The notes under the pieces were generated by a model. The model was given only the letters and a program-made list of their open reading frames with translations. It was not told the DNA's origin and did not search any database. DNA of 64,000 bases from Berberis thunbergii (lineage: Eukaryota > Streptophyta > Magnoliopsida > Ranunculales > Berberidaceae), in the NCBI GenBank assembly GCA_003290165.1, contig QNQO01006955.1:1-64000 (forward strand), written 5' to 3'. The position numbers were made by a program, and so were the translations under genes. Positions 45,129 to 55,443 of the stretch are shown piece after piece. Position 1 is the first letter of the stretch. Each line of letters starts with the position of its first letter.

Positions 45129-45760
45129 TGATGATACCTAAAAATGTCACATCCCAGAGCCGTACACGTGTCATGATAATCTCGAGTAATTATGGCCTCA
45201 AGCGTCAGCCCAACACTGATCGGACCCGAGCGATACTAAGCCCGCCCAACTGCAGTCCGCCAGGCAGACCCGAACACTCACATCATGCTAGTATCTTGAG
45301 GATCAGCTTCGGACGGGCAATTACAGCTGTTATTTGCTTCCATCTAGGAAACAAACACCAGAGTATCTTCCACACAGGGAAATTTCCTTTTATGGATTGC
45401 TCTTGGATTAAGAACTTTCTCCCGCGTATCTAAGTGAACGGAGCTAACAGGAAACTTCCCTCCTACAGCACGACTCCTAATTAGGGAGGGATCTCCATGA
45501 AATCTCCTTCCTAAACTACGACTATGATGCCTGGTATAACCAGAACTCCTTGCATTATAAATAAGACATGGGGTTGGTAAGCTAAAAGACGCTACACATT
45601 TCCTATTACATCATTACACCTTTCTCAGAGCCATGTGTGACTTTAACATTGGAGTGCCATCGGCCACCCCACAGTGGCTTGTGGCTCACGTGCGTTACTT
45701 GTGCTGGTCAGCAGGTCAACGAGATTAGGTCAAAGCAAGGAGCAGAAAAAGACTGCATCA
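45129..45760 (+). repeat. 5' LTR of element 2
   Basis: TGATGATACC to GACTGCATCA, 632 bp. It matches the reverse complement of the element 1 LTRs (ACACGTGTCATGAT, CAAGCGTCAGCCCAACAC). TATA box TATAAATA at 45556-45563. Confidence 0.85.
45556..45563 (+). promoter_or_regulatory. TATA box of element 2
   Basis: CATTATAAATAAGAC, in the same place as the TATA element in both element 1 LTRs. Confidence 0.55.
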
Positions 45761-45762
45761 GT

Positions 45763-45780
45763 TTGGCGTCGCCGTGGGGA
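45763..45780 (+). other. Primer binding site of element 2
   Basis: TTGGCGTCGCCGTGGGGA two bases after the LTR. Compare element 1 at 29223-29240. Confidence 0.75.
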
Positions 45781-45834
45781 CGACATAGTTCATAGCTTTA
45801 CACTAATCGTCATCTCCTATCAAAACCCAGAGAG

Positions 45835-48060
45835 ATGGTGACCACCAGGTCACGCTACAACGGATAACCAGGGGACACGTCCAATGCTCAAGCTGTCTTT
45901 ATATCGCCTCATTCAGCAGTTTATGTCGTGCACAGGCAGTCGACTCATGCTCCCAAGCCAACGGCAGTAACCATAGACCCTAGAATCGACGTGTTGGCAT
46001 CTCAGATACAACAAATTGCCATGGTGGTGGAGACTCTTACGTGACAGAATCCACCACCTGCTAACGGAGACCAGGAGCAACACAGACCTCCGCTTCCAGA
46101 AGATAATAGGGAGCAAGCGTAAGAGAGCCAAGCCCCCGCTAGTTCTCATTGGACTAAGCAAAGTTGCGCAGCTAACGTTGTGCTCACAGCCAGGATAGAG
46201 AGGCTCGCCCCTGGAACCCCCTCCGCAGAGGGGCACATGATCCAGACGTATTATATCGCCTCTCCGTCCCACAATCCATGGACCAGATAATGAATGAGGC
46301 CCTTTTGAAAAAGTTAACTCCCCCGAAACTCAACTCCTACGACGGGACCACCGATCCTTTCGATCATTTGCGCTATTACCAGCACGTAATGGACCTCAAA
46401 GAAGGATCCGAGTCTGTCATGTGCAGAACCTTTCTCACCAGTCTAAAAGGCACTGCGCTGACATGGTTCCACAACCTTCCACTAAAGTCAATCGACTCCT
46501 GCAAAACACTAGTGAAGGAATTCCTGACACATTTCGTCGAGAGCTGGCATTTCAGAAAAGGCCCGCACTACATACTCTCTCTAAGGCAGAGGTCTGGCGA
46601 GACACTCCGAGCGTATGTCACTCTCTTCAATAACGAGTTGACTCTCATCGACAGGTGCAGTGACATTACACTCGTGATGGCCTTTACTGTGGGCCTTAGA
46701 GAGGGAAAGTTTTTCGAGGACCTTACCTTGGAGCCACCTCTGGACATGGTTGAGCTCCTCAAGAGTGTTCAGAGACACATCACTCTGGAGGAGTCAAGGA
46801 TCGCTAAAAGGGAAACCAAAGGTGCATGGGCGGATCTCTGTGTTGGATAAGGGGGTCAATTGCCCCCCTTATATTTTTGAAAAATCTCCCCAAATTACTT
46901 ATATGTTTTATCTTGCCCCCTTTAAAATTTTAGATTGCTCCCATTTATATACAATCTTGGCTTTTGACTCCAAGTCATTTTAAAACAAAGACTTTCGTTT
47001 TCTATTTCTTAAACTCCCCTTTCACTAATCTCAATCCCACTCCATCTCTTTATCTTTTATTTAATTTATCTCTCTCTTTTATTTAATTTATCTCTATCTC
47101 TCTCTATTTAATTCCCATCTATCCACCCACCATCTCTCTCTATTTTAATTCTCATCATATTCATATTAACATTTTTATTTAGTTGAGGACCCGGGGAAGG
47201 GAAATTATATATTTCAAAGATATTTTTTAATCTCTTTATTTTAGATTAAATAATTGCAAATTAAGATTTCAAAAGTTGTTGTTTGTCTGCTTTCTCTGAG
47301 CTAGTCCAAAAGGAAAAAGCTCTCCATCCAGTCCAGTCTAGAAAATAGACACTACCTAAGCTACTGCCACTACTCACCAACTCTCATCTTATACCACCAT
47401 GCTTGCTTTTATTTTCTCCAATTCAAAACGGTAAGTTATTCATTTGCTAGCTACAAGTGAATTAATTATGCCAAGTATATATAATTGAATAGTTGTATAG
47501 TAAAATAGTTATGTATTGTTTGCCCCCCTTTGTTTGCAATCCTGGATCCGCCCCTATAAAGGTGATAAGAAGTCCTCATCACTTAGGCACAAGAATTAGG
47601 GAAATAGTCGCGAGGAACAGAACAAAAGGAAGCGAAGCGACAACAATCTGGACCCTGGTCGGCCCAGGCCGCAGAAACCATCCAACTACGTTGGATCCAG
47701 AGCAGTGACACCCTTAGGCGTTAGCCTATCAGACGTACTTAACTCCATGAAAGGCTGGCAGGAACTGAAGTGGCCCCCAAAGACGCGTAAGACCCCTCCA
47801 AGCGTGAAAATGAAAAATACTGCATTTACCACAAGGAGGGTGGCCACAACACCAACGACTACAAGAGTCTGAGGTATGAAGTTGAGTACTAAATCCGCAA
47901 AGGCAAACTGAAGAGTTCCTGAAGTCTGAGAAGCCAACACATCAAACAAAGGACAAAGGGAGTCAGTTATAGAATTAAAGAAGGCGACTCCAGGGATAAT
48001 CTTCGTCCTTCATGAAGTCAGTCCGAATGAAGTCATACAGGTCCCGCAAGTGAACACTAC
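45835..48060 (+). pseudogene. Gag of element 2 (Tat/Retand type), split by a MITE
   Basis: The start MVTTRSRYNG at 45835 is followed by a stop at codon 11 and two more in the next 85 codons. The best preserved part is 46278-46825: TPPKLNSYDGTTDPFDHLRY, TFLTSLKGTALTWFHNLP, FLTHFVESWHFRKG, LRQRSGETLRAYVTLFN and FTVGLREGKFFEDL, the standard retrotransposon Gag domain. After the MITE (46826-47557) the frame resumes with a basic, nucleic-acid-binding-like tail (NYVGSRAVTPLG, SDVLNSMKGWQELKWPPK). A canonical zinc knuckle is not recognised. Confidence 0.85.
46826..47557. mobile_element. hAT-type MITE in gag of element 2
   Basis: 732 bp starting ATGGGCGGATC and ending GATCCGCCCCTAT, with AAAGGTGC (818-825 of 46 kb) and AAAGGTGA (47558-47565) as an 8-bp duplication with one mismatch. 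The interior is AT-rich with CCCCCTT blocks and CT microsatellites. It resembles the 54057-54702 insertion read in reverse. Confidence 0.8.
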
Positions 48061-48147
48061 TGGATGTGCGGACACAATCTGTGGGTGAGGGCAGGCACAT
48101 CTGCCACTCACGGATTCAGAATCACATTCCCACTTTGACTTTCACGA

Positions 48148-48519
48148 ATGGGACCTCGATGGAGTCCGACACCGCACAACGACGCCTTGGTCATCTCAGT
48201 TTCTATCGCAGAGTGGGAAGTAAAGAGAGTTTTAGTCGACACAAGAAGTTCACTTAATGTTATGTTCTACAACGTGTTCCATAGCATGGACCTCAAGGAG
48301 AAAAACCTGACATCTTCAAAACACCCGCTAATCGAATTCAGCGAAGAAAAGTGCTTCCCCATCGAAAATATAAGGTTGGTTACGGTAGCAGGAGAGTCGC
48401 AGCTTAGGAAAGTCCAATTTTTGGACTTCATGGTGGTAGACTCACCGTCATCCTACAATTTCATCCTGGGAAGACCTTGGCTCCACCAGATGGAAGCAGT
48501 GGTCTCCACCCTTCACTAG
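48148..48519 (+). pseudogene. Retropepsin-like protease of element 2 with DTR in place of DTG
   Basis: 123 open codons: NDALVISVSIAEWEVKRV, then LVDTRSSLNVMFYNVFHSM, EEKCFPIENIRLVTVAGES, QLRKVQFLDFMVVDSPSS and YNFILGRPWL. The fold signature is intact but the catalytic DTG is DTR (codon AGA at 48244-48246). Element 1 has DTE at the same place. Both are one G-to-A change from GGA, hence probably independent hits. It is followed by stops, and no RT comes after it. Confidence 0.85.
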
Positions 48520-50466
48520 TGTGTTAAGTATACTGCTAACCATTCTAAAGGAATTGTACGTGGAGACTAACCTACAATACGAGACTGCCACTACGCCACA
48601 CTAAAACAGAAAGAGTGCTCCCAGATTTAGCTACATCATGCAAAATAGCCAAAAACGGTAGAGACATCCATTTCAAGCGATATGGGAGCAACATGCTCTT
48701 TTGCTCAGAAGGTCGAAAAGGTCATGGCAAACTGGATCACATCCCCCTGACATTACATCAGCACAAAGATCCACCCCTCTGCAAGGTTTACTTTTCACTA
48801 ACCTATGTAACGCCTCGACAGTCAGTAGAATGATCCGCAACAGCAACTCGAATCCACTTCAAGACCAGGATCAATTTCTCTCCGTCGACAATTAGTTTGC
48901 TTTAAGTTGTTTGTTTCCCTTTCCATAGTAAATATTGAGGTTTAGTTCTTAAAAGACTTATGTGATTTTCAATCATTTAGAAATAAAGGAAGTATTACGA
49001 AAAACAAACTCTGGAAAGATGTAACAACAAGCACATTGAGGCAAATACAAAAGGCTACATATTGCAAAACGCCCTGAGGCAGATACAAAAACTGAGCACT
49101 ATAAGCGTCTGAATACAGTGCAAACTAAAGTAAAATACTCGCTTAGACATTTCTGTTATGGACAACGTCCGCTAAAGACTTGCGCACCCACCCTATGATG
49201 CGAGCAATCTACAAGTGACAACAAAGGTAAGAAAATGGGAGAGATCGATACCTTCCCAAGATAAATACGAAGTTGGCAGAAGGGATTGAAAGACTGGGCA
49301 GTCAAATGGCTCCGTCAATCACCCCGAAAAAGTCTCATACTACAGCATTGTAAACCTCACAACGGGCTGCTGATTTCCTCAAGAGACATTCGACCCCCTT
49401 ATAACTTCCTCAAATAGGTTAAAAGCAGGCAGGTGAGGATGGCCACAAATAGCGACGCGGCTATGGTCTCACAATGCTATCAAGAGATACAATTTTTCCC
49501 ATATGCGATGGCAGTTGTGACTGAGAACTACCACACCCAGAGACATCGCACGTCAACTACTACTTCAATCAGCCATTGGTTAGAAGCAGGATTCGAGCAC
49601 ACGAAGGCAAAATTGGTACGGTGTAACACCAAGGCATCTCCCTTGGTAGGAAATTCATACTACTTCTCCGCAATATGACAAGAAATTACGAGACCTAACC
49701 GGATCAACTACGTGCCAACCCATATCAGGTGACCACGCATAACAACAACTATCTCTATTCCCGATCGACACAAATGTCAGAACATTCAAAGACTCTAGAG
49801 ACGGAGATTCAACTTCACCTTTTGGAAGACCCAAAACATTTTCCTCAGCCTTTGGAAACCCCAAAACATCTTCTTCAAGCAAGGACATTACAGAAGATAA
49901 GCTCTGTGAAAGATAGTTCCTACGACGATTGGAAAACACCATTATATAGACATGATGGTTCACCAAGTGGACACAAGCATTAACTGCCAAACATTGAATA
50001 CCATACAGGAATATAGAAGACGACAATTACCAAGGAAACTGTAAAAATGATGTCAATCAATAATGGCGTTTCACAGAACCCCATCAATTAAGGGAGAGTA
50101 ACCGATACTCAACCGTCACACAGCCTACACCGTACATGTGTCACCGCGCAATCTATGCCGCACACGCAACATACTATGCAGGAGACCGTAACCCTTCCTC
50201 TACAGGTCCGTGGGCTCAGCCTATTATTCAAACAACACTCTGTCACATGCTTGGCATGAGCACTAGAGATCGTAGTCAACCCTGACATACGGATTATACC
50301 TACATATCACCAGTTGATTTAAGGTAATTTTGTCCACTCCATGCAACGTCTGGATGGATTAGGCGGAACCTCTATTCAAACCAGGCAAGCTTAGTCAGCC
50401 AAGACTGATGACGATGGATTCTGGTTCATTCTGAAACCTGGTTCGCTTAGCATGGGCATTGACAGT
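48520..50466 (+). other. Post-protease region of element 2, no recognised gene
   Basis: Counterpart of 24471-26300 in element 1. Frames are short. Near 49815-49870 CTTTTGGAAGACCCAAAACA and CTTTGGAAACCCCAAAACA form a local duplication that is single in element 1. A pair of element-wide conserved words flank 50100 (GAGTAACCGATACTCAACCG). Confidence 0.5.
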
Positions 50467-51245
50467 TTAGGAAGTGGGAGTTTAATCGGCACTATATTAC
50501 TGGTAACAACGACTCGCTAGGGATCATTGCCCGCTTCGCGGTCAATGATCGCCAAACCTAATCGGGTAAGCCTAGCTGGTGACGACTAGCAATGAAAGCT
50601 TCTAATCAAAACCTGGACTTGTAGCCCCCACTGCGAGGGTATAGATAGTCTAAAAGGTGAAAGCCTAATCAGTCCCAAACTAATTTCGATGGCTCGCCAT
50701 GGGACCACTGTTTTTCAACGTGGTTTCCAAATCACCAAATCTGGACTTGTAGCCCACATTGTGAGGGTATAGATAGTCTAGAAGGTGAAAACCCAGTTAG
50801 CCACTACCTAATTCTGACGGTTTGCCATGGGACCACTGCTTTTCAGTGTGGTCGTCGAACCCTCCTAAATTTGTAGCTTGGTGCACTCGGGTGCAGAAAA
50901 TTTGGATGGTGGCAGCCTAATCAGTCCTAAACTGATTCCGATAGCTTGCCACGGAACCACTGCTTTTCTGCCTGGTCGCCAAACTTCTCTCGAATTTGTA
51001 GCCCCCATCGCTCGGGGAGAGTGTAAATGGTTCGAAAGGTGGGAGCCTAGTTAGTCCTGAACTGATTCCGACGACTTGCCACGAGACCACTGTTTTTCAG
51101 CCTGGTCGCCAAACCTTTACTCCCCAAATCTATAGTTTGCTCTGCTTGGAGATAAATGATTTGGAAGGTGGGAGCCTAGTCAGTCTCGAACTGATTCTGA
51201 CAGCTTGCCACGAGACCACCGCTTTTCAACCTGATCGCCAAACAC
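50467..51245. repeat. Tandem array, 125-133-bp units, element 2
   Basis: Units start near 50613, 50741, 50867, 50992 and 51125, with a partial unit before them. Shared words are TGTAGCCCCCA, AAGGTGGGAGCCTA.TCAGTC, CTGATTCCGA, TTGCCACG.GACCACTGCTT and CTGGTCGCCAAAC. It is the reverse complement of the element 1 array at 23661-24470. Confidence 0.88.
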
Positions 51246-51617
51246 AAATCTAGCCGTGTCAGCGTCTTCACGCTCAAACGGACTGAAATTCTAATGTTAA
51301 TCGAAGGCCACTTGTGCTAATACAAAGATCGTATGGCCAATGCCCAAATAAAAGCTACTTAGGATTCCAACCCGATCTTACAATGCCTGACTCGGCACGA
51401 ACGCTCTGATTCGCACGCTCGGCCATCACAACTCGCTGACAATAGCTGTTGTAACCAACCGGTCAGACAAACAAGGTAACTCTCAAGTAGCTTACCTTGG
51501 GGACATGGCATAGTTTAGATGACTCAACCCTCAGCTAAACTATTCATAACATGCCCACTACCGGACATGACTACACCGCGATGACCCCGAATCATTCACA
51601 GCACAATAAGCAAGCAT
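51246..51617 (+). other. Last part of element 2
   Basis: CAGCGTCTTCACGCTCA and the following 300 bases align loosely with the reverse complement of 23250-23640 in element 1. The antisense ORF that should follow is missing. Confidence 0.5.
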
Positions 51618-53390
51618 GTTCCATACAATGAGGAATGCTTGCCTGAACAAGACGTTGCATTGCTCAGTAGTGAGCTTATTGGTGAACCATGCACCAATGG
51701 ATGATTGACGGATTAGGGATTAACGTGAATGCTTGATTGGCTTGAGTAGGTTGACTCAATACGTTGTGCACATGGAATGTGGACATGTGACTAGTTTATG
51801 GATGGATGTGCATTGATGGAAGCTCGTTGAGGCTAGGGGTGGGCAAACGGGTCGAGGATCCGCGGGTTCAAACCGAACCGGACCGTTTTGAGCAAAACAT
51901 TCCAGATTTTAATTTTGAATCTTTTGATACGGTTTGGATCCGTCCGGATCCGTTATAAAACGGTCCGGTTCCGATTCCTGTTTTTTAAAACAAAACGGTC
52001 CGGATTGGAACCGTTTCAAATTGCATTTAATAAAAACTTAAATATATGTTTTAATGTCTCTGTCTCTGACTTTGAGATGATGGAGGTGGAGCAGAAGGAA
52101 AAAGAAGAGGAGGGGACGTATGGAATCACCAAAACCAAAACCCCCTCTCTCTCTGTCTCTGTTTCCCTCTCCTCTATCTCTCGAGTTTATGTATGTCGAG
52201 TCAAGAAGCAGCAGCAGCACGAGAAGAAGAAGTAGCAGCGAGCTCCTCTCTCTCTCGAGTCTCTGTCTCGAGAAGAAGAAGCAGCAACACTAGAAGAAGA
52301 AGTAGCAGCACGAGAAGAAGAAGCGGCTCTGTCTCGAGAAAAAGAAGATGCCTCCTCTCTCTCTCTGTCTCTGTCTCGAGAGGAGGCTGTGTGGATCTGT
52401 TTGGATGATCTGTTTGGAGTGATGAATCTGTTTGGATCTGTTTGGATGGATCTGTTTGGAGTGATGGATCTGTTTGGAGTGATGAATCTGTTTGGATGAT
52501 CGATCAAACAGATTAGGTGATCGATCAAACAGATTAGGTGAGATTAGATGATGAATCTGTTTGGAGTGATGGATCGATGATGAATCTGTATCTGAGTTTA
52601 TCGATGATGGATCTCTTTTGTATGATCTGTATGATGGATTTGTATGCTTTTGTATGATTTGTTTATGATGGATAGATGATGGATCTGTTTACCAAATTTA
52701 TTTTTCTGTTTTTTTAAGGCAATTATTTCTGTTCTTGATTCAATTGGAACCGTTTGGAACCGTGAAACCGGACTGTTTCAAACGGTTCGAGTTAGGTTCG
52801 GTTGCAATGTTAAAAATCAGGGGATCCGGACCGGATCGGATCCGTTAATTTGAAACGGTTCGAGTTAGGTTCCTTCAAATTTGAAACCGATCCGGACCGT
52901 GCCCACCCCTAGTTGAGGCAATGGGCTCAACAATTTGGGTTGAGCAGTAAAGTGATGCATGCTTTGAGCACAAAACACATGGAATTGGTTAATTGGATGG
53001 TGGTTGCACCAGACAAAGATTGATTGGTTGAAAATCTTTGCCCCAAGCAGTTGATGCAATTGGTAATTACTTTGACAAGGTCTTATGCAGTGCAAGATGG
53101 ATTGGTGTAACATAGGTTAACTTTGTAATGTTTGTGCAGTTGGTAGTTATTTATGTAAGGCCATTATACATAGGCCAACACCCTGCATCTGGGGATATGC
53201 ATCGTGTATTCGTAGATAACATAAAGCAATAAACCAAAAAAGAGTTTCAATCCAATATTGTGTATGCATTATTCATTGTGTGTGATTAGTGGATTATGTG
53301 CATGAGCATGGATGAGACTAAGTCGAAACTTAGTACCACATAGGAATTAACTTAAACAAAAAATGTAGGCGCAAAAGTAACCTTGTGACA
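51618..53390 (+). repeat. 5' LTR of element 3 (chromovirus), interrupted by a hAT element
   Basis: The right end CCTTGTGACA at 53390 lies two bases before the primer site. The left end is not certain; TGTTCCATAC at 51618 is one candidate. Minus the hAT element, the LTR is about 0.7 kb. TTATTTATGTAAGG (53148) may be the promoter/R region. There is no second LTR in the window. Confidence 0.55.
51834..52911. mobile_element. hAT-type element, 1.1 kb
   Basis: TAGGGGTGGGCAAACGGG to CGTGCCCACCCCTA, with a perfect 8-bp duplication GTTGAGGC (51826-51833 and 52912-52919). Each end matches the opposite end of 42286-44307. The interior has CTCTCTCTCTGTCTCT and AGAAGAAG tracts and many GATCTGTTTGGA repeats with the inverted form ATCAAACAGATT. 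Ser/Arg-rich frames here are repeat artefacts. No transposase. Confidence 0.93.
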
Positions 53391-53392
53391 AG

Positions 53393-53408
53393 TGGTATTA
53401 GAACCAGG
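53393..53408 (+). other. Primer binding site of element 3
   Basis: TGGTATTAGAACCAGG, two substitutions from the common initiator-methionine tRNA site (TGGTATCAGAGCCAGG). Confidence 0.85.
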
Positions 53409-53439
53409 TTGTTCAAATAGAAGTGTTTATTGTTGGACT

Positions 53440-55100
53440 ATGATGGCTGGCGGAACACGTTCATCAAGGAGATCCAGACTAGAGAGACCTAATCTACTTC
53501 TGCAGAGCATGCCAGTCTCATTGAACGAGTGGATGCACTGCAGACTTCTCTCTTTCCTGTCAAGTCAACTTAGAAAACCAAGAGTGCTGAGATCTGTATC
53601 TGGAGATTATGCAAATGCTGCCGCAGAGTTGGGTTTGATCAAACGAGTAGTGCACACTTTACCTTCCTCTGAATCGAAGAGAAAAGTGCCTAGACCCAAA
53701 GCGTTCTCGGGGGCGAAAAGAACAAGGGAAGTTGAAAACTTACTCTGGGACATGGGGTCCTATTTCAATGCCGATCGGACACCGAATGATTAGAAGGTCG
53801 TATTGACAAGCATGTGCTTGTTAGGGGATGCTAAACTCTAGTAGACGACTAGATTCGAGGATGGTGCATCCGCAGGGCGTCCAAAGATCAAAAATTGGAC
53901 ACCCTGAAACAAGAATTGAAAGATCAAATTTTGCCCACAAACGCGACGTGGATGGCAAGGGAAGCACTGAAAATTTTGAAATAAAATGGCAGTGTGAAGG
54001 GCTATGCCAAAGATTTTTTGTCCATAATGCTGGACATTCGTAACATGTCTAAGAAGCAGGGGCGGAGCCAGGATTGCAGACAAAGGGGGGCAAACCATAC
54101 ACACCTATTCAACTACACCAATTTTAGCAGTGGCAACACTCTACCTTCTCAATTATTAGCTTCCCATACCGATCGTTGTCACGAGCAAGTGAAGTGAGCG
54201 AGTTGCCTTATTGGACAAGTCATCGAGCGATCCAGTGTAGAGCATTGCAATTTGTTCCCAGATTAGGCACATACTTGGTTCATTCGTAGCAATAGATGAG
54301 AGTCATAAATATCTGTCAAACGCGCGGAGAAGCTAGAAGATGTCAATGGTGGTATTCTCGAGCTGCGCGAGCATCTTCTAGATACCATTCACTCTGCATT
54401 TTGCTACTAGAGAGGAGGCTTTGTTGAGGACCTGCTCCATCTTGGTCGAGAATAACTTTGCTACCATTCGCTCGTTTCAGATCTGTTGTCGACAGTAGAA
54501 AAAGAAGAAGACACTGGACAAGAATAACTTAATTCAATGAATGAAAGCTATTTTTTTACCGCATGAGGGGGCAACTTAAATGGAGGGGGCAACCTATAAA
54601 TTTAAAGAGGGGCAATACGAAAAATATGACTACCTTAAGGGGTCTTTTAAAAATATATGGGGGCAATATGACCCCTTAGCCAAAGGGTAGATTCGATCCT
54701 GCTGAGGAAGACAAGTTATTCAACTTTATGTCTTGTTTACAATCGTGGGCACATGCTGAGTTGAGAAGGCAGGAAGTAAAAGCTCTCCCATACAATTGCA
54801 GCGGTTGATGGTCTTGTCGACTATAAGAAGGTGTCTAGTTCATTTGAGGGATCAAAGAACAAGGACAAAGGAAAGAATAAGGAAAAGAAGTGTAAGGACA
54901 ATAAAGTGTGGTATAAAGATGGAAAGAAAAATAGTTCTAAAAAGCAATCCAAGTTGAAAGAGGCTTCCAGTAGTTCTGGCCAAATGATTCAATGTTATAT
55001 ATGCAATGGACCACATAGAGCTAAAGACTGTCTAAAGAATGATAAAATCGTTGCATTTGTTGTTGATGAGGATACGATGGGGTGGTGGAACTCTGAGTGA
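53440..55100 (+). pseudogene. Gag of element 3 (chromovirus), split by a MITE
   Basis: Starts MMAGGTRSSRRS at 53440. The Gag core is at 53690-54050: VPRPKAFSGAKR, VENLLWDMGSYFN, then after a stop LTSMCLLGDAKLW and GRPKIKNW, with further stops and shifts. A 646-bp insertion (54057-54702) follows. The frame resumes with EEDKLFNFMSCLQSWAHAEL, a lysine-rich stretch (54870-54960) and a zinc knuckle CYICNGPHRAKDC, ending WWNSE at about 55100. The gag type is that of chromodomain elements like the one at the left edge of the window. Confidence 0.88.
54057..54702. mobile_element. hAT-type MITE in gag of element 3
   Basis: CAGGGGCGGAGCCAGGATTG at the left, TTCGATCCTGC at the right. Flanks CTAAGAAG and TGAGGAAG are similar but not identical. 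The right half contains GGGGGCAATATGACCCC and similar blocks that match, in reverse, the 46826-47557 insertion. Gag coding is continuous when it is removed. Confidence 0.7.
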
Positions 55101-55443
55101 ATCAACAGCATCCCTTGAATGCAATCCAGAGGCAGGCCCCAAGTGCCATTGCCCATGCCAATTTGATCCATATAAATTATATAATGTATGTTCAAATAAG
55201 GACTAATGGTTCGAAAGTGGACGCCATGGTGGACACGGGTGCAACACATTCCGTGATGGTAAAGTCGTATGCCAATAAGTTGAGTCTAGAGATTGCTCGA
55301 GTCAACAGTCAGATCAAAGTTGCAAACTACACTGTGAAGCCGATTGCTGGGTTGGTTTCGAAGGTGCGTGTTCAATTGGGGGAATGGAAGGGTACTGCAA
55401 ACTTTTTGGTCATTTGGTTGGATGACTTTGATATCATAGTTGG
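55097..55443 (+). pseudogene. Protease of element 3, first part
   Basis: Retropepsin with an intact active site: VDAMVDTGATHSVMVKSYA (Asp codon at 55232), then LGEWKGTANFLVIWLDDFDI and IVG. The hAT element at 55444 cuts the frame directly after IVG. The rest is at 56407-56708. Unlike the proteases of elements 1 and 2, DTG is preserved. Confidence 0.88.

Larger units (their letters stand above)
45129..51617 (+). mobile_element. Element 2: relative of element 1, plus strand, right end lost
   Basis: LTR, primer site, gag, protease, an unassigned stretch and the same tandem array as element 1, all in matching order. It ends around 51.6 kb, before the antisense ORF and 3' LTR would appear. It is inserted in the right LTR of the LARD-like element. 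A hAT-type MITE splits gag. No RT, RNase H or integrase was found, as in element 1, so the lack of polymerase predates the split of the two copies. The right boundary is approximate. Confidence 0.78.

Noticed and set aside
45913..46272. 119-codon minus-strand frame in element 2
   Set aside because: Antisense to gag and not conserved in element 1; the known antisense gene lies elsewhere.
52187..52528. Ser/Arg-rich frames on both strands
   Set aside because: Product of CT/GAAGAA microsatellites inside a non-autonomous hAT element.
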